Below, one piece after another: positions 34,730 through 40,121 of a DNA stretch of 40,121 nucleotides. The DNA is from an uncultured Eubacteriales bacterium. Its GTDB lineage: Bacteria > Bacillota > Clostridia > Oscillospirales > CAG-272. The DNA lies in assembly GCA_934447715.1 (NCBI GenBank), contig CAKSER010000012.1, forward strand, positions 1-40,121, given 5' to 3'. The position numbers were made by a program, and so were the translations under genes. Within the stretch, counting starts at the first letter, position 1; the number at the start of each line of letters is the position of its first letter. The notes under the pieces were generated by a model that saw only the letters and a list, made by a program, of their open reading frames with translations, made no database searches and had not been told where the DNA came from.

Positions 34730-35824
34730 TTATTTTTCAAAGTCGATTGTTGTATTTGTAAGACCGGCAGTCAGCCATTCGCCGTCATTTGCATTTTCGG
34801 GAACCTCAGACTTCGGAACGAGTGTTCCGTCTGCGATCTTCTTGAAGAGGGTGTTGTACTCTTCAACTGTAAACTTTGTGAATCTCCAGGAGCTTTCTGC
34901 TGTCGGAATTCCGGTTGCATTGTCGGCAGCGCCGAGGTTCTGAACCTTGTTTGCAAGCTCGCTGTCCCACTTGCCGTCATAAATCTGCCCGAGAACCTGC
35001 TTAACGGAGTTAGCAAGGCCCTTCATAGCAGAAGTGATGATCTGGGAGGACTGAGCGGACTGGTCGGTGTCAACACCGACGATCTTAACATCCTTATATT
35101 CCTCTGCAGCGGACTTAACAGAGGCGAGCATGGATCCTCCGCAGGAGAATACAACCTCTGTTCCGTTTGCATACCAGCTTGCGATCTGTGTCTGAAGCTC
35201 GGGAGATGCCGAGAAGGAATCGCCGTACTTGTAGCTGTACTTGATTGTGATGTCAACGCCGAGCTCTCTTGCAGCGTCGTCAGCGCCCTGAACAAAGCCT
35301 AAGCCGTAACGGTTGCAGGGAGGATTGGTTCCGCCGCCTCCGCCTGTGTAGCCGAGCTTGGTATAGCCTTCTTTAACTACTGCATAGCCTGCCATGTAGC
35401 CGCATTCCTGCTCTTTGTAGATGATAGCTGTAACATTGTCTAATTTGAGTGCCCAACCGTCAACGAATATGAACTTAACGTCCGGATTTTCTTTTGCAAC
35501 AGTCTCAATAGCGGTTGCCTGAAGGTATCCCGGTGTAACGATAACCTTCGCGCCGTTTGAGATAGCCTGTCTCATGGCAGCGATACGGTCATTGTCGGTT
35601 GCGTTCGAGCCGTTGTCGGGCTGGTAGTACTTATAGGTAAGCTTGTTGGCTTCGGCATATTCCTTTGCACCCTCATAGGTACCCTGGTTGAAGCCGCCGT
35701 CCATGAGCTGGCCAACGTCTGTTACGATGGCGATCTCAAAATTCTTTTCGCCGCATGATGAGAATATTACACAGCATGCGAGGAGCATTGAAAAACATAG
35801 AAGAGCGGATAGAATCTTTTTCAT
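34730..35824 (-). CDS. bmpA: BMP-family nucleoside-binding lipoprotein
   Basis: A 364-residue ABC transporter substrate-binding lipoprotein of the BMP/PnrA family. The signal peptide ends at a lipobox with Cys24 (IFSSC). The mature protein starts with FEIAIVTDVGQLMDGGFNQGTYEGAKEYA, the signature of the family. FVDGWAL, YKEQECGYMAGYAVV, KLGYTGGGGG and GVDTDQSAQ are typical ligand-pocket strands. ATG 35824 is chosen. AGGAG lies about seven bases upstream, and the alternative ATG six bases earlier is too close to it. A perfect consensus promoter precedes the gene. Nucleoside binding is inferred from family and context. Confidence 0.93.
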   Translation of the reverse strand: MKKILSALLCFSMLLACCVIFSSCGEKNFEIAIVTDVGQLMDGGFNQGTYEGAKEYAEANKLTYKYYQPDNGSNATDNDRIAAMRQAISNGAKVIVTPGYLQATAIETVAKENPDVKFIFVDGWALKLDNVTAIIYKEQECGYMAGYAVVKEGYTKLGYTGGGGGTNPPCNRYGLGFVQGADDAARELGVDITIKYSYKYGDSFSASPELQTQIASWYANGTEVVFSCGGSMLASVKSAAEEYKDVKIVGVDTDQSAQSSQIITSAMKGLANSVKQVLGQIYDGKWDSELANKVQNLGAADNATGIPTAESSWRFTKFTVEEYNTLFKKIADGTLVPKSEVPENANDGEWLTAGLTNTTIDFEK

Positions 35825-35893
35825 TGTCATTCTCCTGTCTTTTTTGGGATTATCCCATAATTTGTATAAAGTGTAAACTTTAACACCACCGAT

Positions 35894-35922
35894 ATTATAA
35901 TTGATTTGTAACAATATGTCAA
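35894..35922 (-). promoter_or_regulatory. Consensus sigma-A promoter for bmp-nup-pdp-udk
   Basis: On the minus strand, TTGACA (35917-35922), 17 bases, TATAAT (35894-35899). The leader of about 65 bases contains AAAGT-TTAC-ACTTT and TGGGA-TAA-TCCCA inverted repeats that could be operator or RNA stems. Between here and the cdd stop (36035) there is one weak, mismatched stem before a run of six T (about 35945-35974), a possible terminator for the deo operon. Confidence 0.85.
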
Positions 35923-36034
35923 CAAGTTTTGGTAAAAATTATTAAAAAACCATTAAATTATCTGCGGTATTGGTCAAAAATAGACAAGTTATGCAATTGA
36001 AGCTTTTCTGCTTGGTAAAAGATTGTTAAAAAGC

Positions 36035-36439
36035 TTATTTCATGCTTTCAACGGTGAATGCAAAGGGAAGGATGTCGTTAAGCGAATATGTACGGATGTC
36101 CTCCTTTGTGCCGAGAAGGATTTTAAAATCCCTGTCACAGAACTCCGCCATTACCTGGCGGCAGACACCGCACGGAGCGCAGAGCGGGGATGTTTCGCCA
36201 TGGCGGCCTCCGGTAATCGCGATTGCCGAAAAGCTGCGCTTTCCCTCGCTTACCGCTTTGAAGAATGCAGTCCGCTCGGCGCAGTTTGTAGGGGTATATG
36301 TCGCGTTTTCAATGTTGCAGCCGAGATATACCGTGCCGTCGGTGCAGAGCAGCGCCGCTCCGACCGAAAAACCGGAATACGGCGAATACGACATTTCTCT
36401 TGCCTTATATGCGGCTTCCATAAGCTCAAGGTCTTTCAT
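36035..36439 (-). CDS. cdd: Cytidine deaminase
   Basis: A 134-residue homotetrameric-type cytidine deaminase that converts (deoxy)cytidine to (deoxy)uridine. The zinc site is C53-A-E55 (TNCAERTA, E55 proton shuttle) and P-C90-G-V-C93-R-Q. The FSVGAALL and GCNIENATY substrate-pocket segments are present. The start overlaps the deoB stop by four bases (ATGA) and has GAGGTGG upstream. It is the last gene of the tdk-deoC-deoB-cdd operon. Its product is a substrate for Pdp in the neighbouring operon. Confidence 0.96.
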   Translation of the reverse strand: MKDLELMEAAYKAREMSYSPYSGFSVGAALLCTDGTVYLGCNIENATYTPTNCAERTAFFKAVSEGKRSFSAIAITGGRHGETSPLCAPCGVCRQVMAEFCDRDFKILLGTKEDIRTYSLNDILPFAFTVESMK

Positions 36440-37599
36440 TTTACCACCTCGTTTTTAAAGCTTTTGCCTGTTGTTTTATACTCTGTTTCGAGCATGTCCG
36501 CAACGGATGCTGCAATGTCTGCAAAGGTGCTTCTCGTTCCGAGATTGACCGACTTGATCTTACTTCCTATTATAATAAGCGGAGTGTATTCGCGCGTGTG
36601 GTCGGTGCTGATATCTCCCGGATCGCAGCCGTGATCGGCGGTTATCATCAGCACATCGTCATCCTGCATGCGCGAAACAAAGCCGGGCAGCCAGATGTCA
36701 AATTCGGCAATAGCCGCAGCATATCCGTCAACATCGTTGCGATGACCGTAAAGCATGTCAAAATCGACGAGATTTATAAAGCACAGCCCGCTAAAATCTG
36801 TGTCCTGTACCTCAAGTGAGACAGCCATTCCCTCGGTGTTGCCGTGGGTAAAGATGGATTTTGTAATTCCGCGTCCGGCAAAGATGTCGGTGATTTTTCC
36901 TACGGCAATAACATCCTTTCCTGAATCCTTTAACGCATCAAGAACGGTATATCCGGTCGGCTCAAGCGAGAAATCGTGGCGGTTTGCCGTTCTTTTGTAG
37001 CTGCCGCTGCTTCCTATAAACGGACGTGCGATAACTCTTCCGACGGCATTTTTTCCTGTCAGAATCGAACGCGCCTTTCTGCAGTATTCGTAAAGCAGCT
37101 CGGGAGGCACGATATCCTCATGCGCCGCAATCTGAAAAACGCTGTCCGCACTTGTGTAAACGATAAGCTTTCCGGTTTTTACATGCTCGTCTCCGTAGTC
37201 TTTTATCACTTCTGTTCCGGAATACGGCTTGTTGCAAAGCACTCCTCTTCCGGTTGCCTTTGAAAATCCGTCGATTATCTCTTTAGGAAATCCGTTAGGA
37301 TAGGTAGGAAGCGGCGTGCCGGAATAAAGACCTGCAATTTCCCAGTGGCCGATCGTTGTATCCTTGCCGGCTGACGCTTCCTGCAGCCTTGCAACCGCAG
37401 CATAATGGTTTTTGCATCCGGAAAGAAAATCAATGCCGTCAATGTCGCAAAGACCTGCCTTTCGCAGATTGTCGATATTGAATTTTTCGGATTTGGAAAT
37501 GCTTCTTATCGTGCTTGCGCCCCTGTCGCCGAACCTGTCGGCATCCGGAGCCTCGCCTATTCCGAAGCTGTCAAGAACAATTAAAAAAACTCTTTTCAT
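36436..37599 (-). CDS. deoB: Phosphopentomutase
   Basis: A 387-residue alkaline-phosphatase-superfamily mutase that interconverts (deoxy)ribose-1-phosphate and (deoxy)ribose-5-phosphate. It shows the N-terminal metal-binding LDSFGIGEAPDA, GKDTTIGHWEIAG with the Thr that is phosphorylated in the family, and the C-terminal metal ligands in TADHGCDPGD plus DHTREYTPL. The length is normal. AAAGGAT precedes the ATG. A 99-base gap with small stems separates it from deoC; cdd overlaps its end. It links Pdp to DeoC. Confidence 0.96.
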   Translation of the reverse strand: MKRVFLIVLDSFGIGEAPDADRFGDRGASTIRSISKSEKFNIDNLRKAGLCDIDGIDFLSGCKNHYAAVARLQEASAGKDTTIGHWEIAGLYSGTPLPTYPNGFPKEIIDGFSKATGRGVLCNKPYSGTEVIKDYGDEHVKTGKLIVYTSADSVFQIAAHEDIVPPELLYEYCRKARSILTGKNAVGRVIARPFIGSSGSYKRTANRHDFSLEPTGYTVLDALKDSGKDVIAVGKITDIFAGRGITKSIFTHGNTEGMAVSLEVQDTDFSGLCFINLVDFDMLYGHRNDVDGYAAAIAEFDIWLPGFVSRMQDDDVLMITADHGCDPGDISTDHTREYTPLIIIGSKIKSVNLGTRSTFADIAASVADMLETEYKTTGKSFKNEVVK

Positions 37600-37698
37600 T
37601 TTTTCTTATCCTTTTTATATAAGTTACAGAACCTTGTGCGGTTCTAAAGCGAAGTGTGCCGGAGATGGTATGTATACCGCTGGCGTTGTTTTGGCGCT

Positions 37699-38370
37699 TT
37701 AATATTCGCCGGCTTCGGCTTCCATGCCCTTTACTATTTTAACAATTCTGCTTGTCCCGAGCCGTGAAGCGCCGAGCGAGAGGAATTTTTCCGCATCGTC
37801 AAGCGAGGAAATGCCTCCTGCTGCTTTGATTTTCACATGCTTGTCAACGTGAGCGGCAAAAAGAGCGATATCCTCAAAGGTTGCTCCGCCTGTCGAAAAG
37901 CCTGTCGAGGTCTTGATGAAATCCGCGCCTGATTTGCTTACGATTTCGCACATTTTGATCTTTTCCTCTTCGGTAAGAAGACAGGTTTCAATAATTACCT
38001 TTAAAATATGTCCGGAGCAGGCTGCTTTGACCGCCTTGATCTCCGAGAGAACATCGTCATACCTTTTGTCCTTCAGATATCCGATGTTGATGACCATGTC
38101 GATCTCGTCCGCGCCGTTTTTTACCGCGTCCTCTGTCTCAAAGCATTTTGCGGCGGTGGTTGAATATCCGTTCGGGAAGCCGATGACCGTGCAGACGGCG
38201 ACCTTGTCGCCGACATATTCCTTAGCCCTTGCAACATATGAAGCCGGAATGCAAACAGACGCTGTGTGATATTTTATTCCGTCGTCACATATTGATTTTA
38301 TGTTGCTCCATGTTGCGCTCTGCGAGAGCAGTGTGTGGTCAACCGCAGATAAAATTCTATTCAGATCCAT
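37699..38370 (-). CDS. deoC: Deoxyribose-phosphate aldolase
   Basis: A 223-residue class I aldolase that cleaves 2-deoxyribose-5-phosphate to acetaldehyde and glyceraldehyde-3-phosphate. The Schiff-base lysine is K153 in FIKTSTGF, the proton-relay lysine is K182 in VKIKAAGGI, and the family segments DHTLL, VIGFPNG and GADEIDMVINIG are all present. GAGGTGG precedes the ATG. It lies 46 bases after tdk. It is the final step of deoxynucleoside catabolism encoded here. Confidence 0.96.
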   Translation of the reverse strand: MDLNRILSAVDHTLLSQSATWSNIKSICDDGIKYHTASVCIPASYVARAKEYVGDKVAVCTVIGFPNGYSTTAAKCFETEDAVKNGADEIDMVINIGYLKDKRYDDVLSEIKAVKAACSGHILKVIIETCLLTEEEKIKMCEIVSKSGADFIKTSTGFSTGGATFEDIALFAAHVDKHVKIKAAGGISSLDDAEKFLSLGASRLGTSRIVKIVKGMEAEAGEY

Positions 38371-38416
38371 AATTCCACCTCGTAATATATTTTTATTTTA
38401 AATTCGTTTTCCGTAT

Positions 38417-39031
38417 TTATTCCTGTATATCCTGCTTTATATCGATCTGCATGCCGCTTTTCTGTCCCACGATTGCCTTTTTCCAGCACTTGTGGCACAT
38501 GGCGATATATCTGTCGTTTCCGCCGATGCAGATCTGTGCTCCGTGGGTAAGTATGTTCCCACGGTCGTCCATTCTGGCGTTGACAATTGCCTTGGAGCCG
38601 CATTTGCAGATGGTTTTGATTTCGGTAATCGAATCCGCAACCTCAAACAGCCGCAGACTTCCGGTAAATGCCTTTGTAAGAAAGTCGGTACGAAGCCCGA
38701 AGCACAGAACCGGCACGTCCATGTCGTCAACAATGTCTCTTAGCTGATCGATCTGCGCCTCGGTCAAAAACTGACATTCGTCGGCAATTATGACGTCAGC
38801 CTTGCCGTGCTTTTTGAATTCTTCAATAATATTCGTGTCGGGATAGATAATATCCCCCCTTGCAAAGAGTCCGATGCGCGATTTTATGACATCCGCCTCG
38901 TCGCGGTTGTCGGTCGAGGGCTTAATGAGCCAGACCTTCATATTCCTTTCTTCGTAATTGAATTTGGTAATAAGCACCTGAGCCGTTTTCGAGCTTCCCA
39001 TAGCTCCGTATTTGAAATACAGCTTTGCCAT
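38417..39031 (-). CDS. tdk: Thymidine kinase (TK1-like, type II)
   Basis: A 204-residue kinase that phosphorylates thymidine and deoxyuridine. The P-loop is GAMGSSKT (9-16). E85 in IIADECQFL is the catalytic base. The lasso domain holds four zinc-ligand cysteines (C142, C144, C179, C182). The C-terminal ANARMD-type segment is present as VNARMDDRG. It opens the tdk-deoC-deoB-cdd operon. AAGGAGGTGG lies seven bases before the ATG. Its leader of about 300 bases is unusual: it begins at an extended -10 promoter and consists almost wholly of two structured repeat units. Confidence 0.95.
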   Translation of the reverse strand: MAKLYFKYGAMGSSKTAQVLITKFNYEERNMKVWLIKPSTDNRDEADVIKSRIGLFARGDIIYPDTNIIEEFKKHGKADVIIADECQFLTEAQIDQLRDIVDDMDVPVLCFGLRTDFLTKAFTGSLRLFEVADSITEIKTICKCGSKAIVNARMDDRGNILTHGAQICIGGNDRYIAMCHKCWKKAIVGQKSGMQIDIKQDIQE

Positions 39032-39062
39032 TCTGCATCCACCTCCTTTTCGGATTTAATTA

Positions 39063-39217
39063 AAACACAAAAGCGGCGTATACACGCCGGTACGGCGAAG
39101 CCGTACGACAAAATTTCAAAGAAATTTTGCTTTTGTTGTTGCAATATCCACGTCCGTGCGCAGCACGGATAGGTAACAACCCTAAAAGCTTGCACAGCAA
39201 GCTTTTTCGTGGATATT
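39063..39217 (-). repeat. Multi-hairpin repeat, unit 1 (tdk-proximal)
   Basis: Read on the minus strand, towards tdk: an outer stem AATATCCACG / CGTGGATATT (39143-39152, 39208-39217) encloses two hairpins (10-bp stem at 39184-39206, 7-bp stem at 39153-39169). Then comes GCAACAACAAAAG. Three hairpins in a row follow: 9-bp A/T stem (39109-39129), 7-bp GTACGGC / GCCGTAC (39090-39106), 6-bp CGGCGT / ACGCCG (39074-39089). CTTTTGTGTTT ends the unit. ACAAAAG (minus strand of 39130-39136) can pair with CTTTTGT (39067-39073) to close a junction around the three hairpins. The unit ends 31 bases before the tdk start. Confidence 0.85.
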
Positions 39218-39218
39218 T

Positions 39219-39342
39219 AAACACAAAAGCGGCGCGAAAGCGCCGGAGACGGCGAAAGCCGTCCAAAATTCCAACGGAATTTTTCTTTTGTTGTTGCAAT
39301 ATTCATGCAATGGCTTGCTTAGCAAGCCATTGCATGAATATT
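39219..39342 (-). repeat. Multi-hairpin repeat, unit 2 (promoter-proximal)
   Basis: Same order as unit 1 about 155 bases away. A perfect 21-bp inverted repeat with a 3-nt loop (39298-39342) begins with the AATATTCATG variant of the outer stem. GCAACAACAAAAG follows, then 8-bp AAAATTCC / GGAATTTT (39265-39283), 6-bp GACGGC / GCCGTC (39248-39263), 6-bp CGGCGC / GCGCCG (39230-39245), and CTTTTGTGTTT. The 16-base tail AAACACAAAAGCGGCG (plus strand) is identical in both units, while the stems differ by paired changes. Confidence 0.85.
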
Positions 39343-39368
39343 ATAACATATGTTAACAAAATGTTCAA
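39340..39368 (-). promoter_or_regulatory. Extended -10 promoter for tdk-deoC-deoB-cdd
   Basis: On the minus strand, TTGAAC (39363-39368), 17 bases, TATAAT (39340-39345) preceded by TGT (TGn). The -10 overlaps one arm of the 21-bp palindrome of repeat unit 2. The predicted start (about 39333) lies inside that arm, so the RNA would begin with a hairpin of about 12 bp. Upstream, GCAC/GTGC half-sites at 39393-39417 may be a regulator site. Confidence 0.75.
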
Positions 39369-39458
39369 GATGGTCATTTTGCTTAATAATTCGCACTCGA
39401 AAATGTGCGTTTTGCACTATGCTGGCAAATGACTCTAATTTTGATAGAAACCCGTTAA

Positions 39459-39532
39459 GGGGGTGCAATTACGGTTTGGAGGGGGGTGCATTTTTGATTT
39501 TAGGGGGTGCAACCACGGCTTTAGGGGGTGCA
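39459..39532 (+). repeat. Four GGGGGTGCA direct repeats
   Basis: GGGGGTGCA occurs at 39459-39467, 39482-39490, 39503-39511 and 39524-39532, with start spacings of 23, 21 and 21 bases, about two helical turns. Three of the four are preceded by A. The spacers between them are unrelated. They lie just beyond the 3' end of the recombinase gene. They are too short and too close for a CRISPR array; iteron-like protein-binding sites or the end of a mobile element are more likely. Confidence 0.8.
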
Positions 39533-39560
39533 TTACTCTACCCGTGGGGACAGCAATAAA

Positions 39561-39597
39561 CCGCAGGCGTTGAAACCTGCGGTCTTTTCATTTTTGT
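39561..39597. terminator. Probable terminator beside the recombinase gene
   Basis: CCGCAGG (39561-39567) / CCTGCGG (39576-39582), 7-bp stem with an 8-nt loop. On the plus strand TCTTTTCATTTTT follows; on the minus strand (recombinase transcript) only TTTATTG. It lies 22 bases after the recombinase stop. Confidence 0.65.
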
Positions 39598-39603
39598 TGG
39601 GAC

Positions 39604-40121
39604 TCACACCTCGATTTCTGTACCGCCCTGGAATTTGAAGGTCATCCGTCTGTCGGCGTGGATGGTTATCGTGTCGATAATAGTGAGCCAGAGCTTTTCG
39701 TCAAACTCGGTGAGGGCATCCAATTCCTGCACCTCAAACATAAACGCTCCGATGGCTTCTGCCTGGGCTTCCCGTTCAGCCTTTGTGGTGCGGAGTTGCT
39801 CAAGCTGTGCCTTGGCTTTTTCGTACCGCTCCACAAACCCATTGTACCGGGCGGTGTACTCCTCCTGGTTCTGCGCCGTTTGCGAATTCTCTGCAATGCA
39901 GCGTTTTGTCAGTTCGGTCACAACCTCGATCTCCTCAAGCAGGGTCTGGATTTCCTTATCAATACCCGTGCAGTCCGTCAGCGTAGCCTGCATCAATCGG
40001 CAATCCTCAAGGATGTTGTCTTTGCTTTCGATGATAGCGTTAAGGGCGGTCACGAACCGCGCTTTAATGGTTTCCTCGTCCAGATGCGGCGTTTCGCATT
40101 TGTGCTCACCCTTGAATTTGC
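39604..40121 (-). CDS. Large serine recombinase, C-terminal part (runs off the window)
   Basis: The frame is open from the right edge of the window to the stop at 39604 (172 residues seen, 5' end missing). It begins KFKGEHKCETPHLDEETIKARF, the end of the zinc ribbon found in large serine recombinases. A long coiled coil follows (ENSQTAQNQEEYTARYNGFVERYEKAKAQLEQLRTTKAE), then the C-terminal strand segment LTIIDTITIHADRRMTFKFQGGTEIEV typical of recombinases from clostridial conjugative or mobilisable elements. The catalytic N-terminal resolvase domain lies outside, so activity cannot be judged. A GTG at 40051-40053 is internal, not the start. Base composition and codon choice differ from the deo genes next to it. 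Confidence 0.85.
   Translation of the reverse strand, partial: KFKGEHKCETPHLDEETIKARFVTALNAIIESKDNILEDCRLMQATLTDCTGIDKEIQTLLEEIEVVTELTKRCIAENSQTAQNQEEYTARYNGFVERYEKAKAQLEQLRTTKAEREAQAEAIGAFMFEVQELDALTEFDEKLWLTIIDTITIHADRRMTFKFQGGTEIEV

Noticed and set aside
35830..35893. Purine riboswitch before the bmp lipoprotein gene
   Set aside because: The leader is only about 65 bases with two small inverted repeats and lacks the three-way junction consensus.
39393..39417. Operator formed by GCAC/GTGC/GCAC half-sites upstream of the tdk promoter
   Set aside because: Four-base half-sites at unequal spacing are expected by chance; noted only as a weak possibility in the promoter entry.
39459..39532. CRISPR array
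   Set aside because: Repeats are 9 bases with 12-14-base spacers, far below CRISPR dimensions, and no cas gene is present.
1..40121. tRNA, rRNA or other housekeeping RNA genes
   Set aside because: No cloverleaf-like sequence with the TTC-loop consensus or rRNA segment was recognised in the intergenic regions; a tRNAscan or Rfam search would be needed to exclude small RNAs.

Overview
The window looks like the chromosome of an anaerobic Gram-positive Firmicute of the class Clostridia, probably a plant-fibre-associated gut or rumen member of the Oscillospiraceae/Ruminococcaceae type. The grounds are a nusB-xseA-xseB-ispA-tlyA-nadK-argR-recN cluster, murB-whiA-dnaE, strong AGGAGG-type ribosome binding sites, near-consensus sigma-A promoters, and a secreted protein that carries both a cohesin and a dockerin domain. 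The taxonomic placement is inference from gene content and order; no rRNA or tRNA gene was seen.

Layout. 1-5600: a GDSL esterase (minus), then maf, lepA and proA (plus), a bidirectional terminator, and a small membrane protein (minus). 5568-13365: a tightly packed plus-strand housekeeping cluster under a consensus promoter: nusB, a TsaD/Kae1-like paralog, xseA, xseB, ispA, tlyA, nadK, argR, recN. 13390-23145: tyrS, murB, whiA, dnaE and a class A penicillin-binding protein. 23355-28145: a DUF4430-like lipoprotein followed by a 1329-residue secreted protein with four CBM9/DOMON-like domains, one cohesin, three to four Cys-rich 51-residue repeats and a C-terminal dockerin. 28424-39368: ten minus-strand genes for pyrimidine/deoxynucleoside uptake and salvage. 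39459-40121: GGGGGTGCA direct repeats and the truncated 3' end of a large serine recombinase, probably the edge of an integrated element.

How the salvage genes fit together: Bmp captures nucleosides and NupOPQ imports them. Cdd deaminates cytidine. Pdp splits pyrimidine nucleosides into base and (deoxy)ribose-1-phosphate. DeoB isomerises the sugar phosphate and DeoC cleaves deoxyribose-5-phosphate to acetaldehyde and glyceraldehyde-3-phosphate. Udk and Tdk instead return nucleosides to nucleotides.

The least expected signals are: (1) a family of structured, covarying multi-hairpin repeats in the leader of tdk (two tandem units directly downstream of an extended -10 promoter), with a degenerate relative in the same orientation just before nadK; (2) the cohesin-plus-dockerin scaffoldin-like protein; (3) the evenly spaced GGGGGTGCA repeats beside the recombinase. 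None of these could be checked against databases here.
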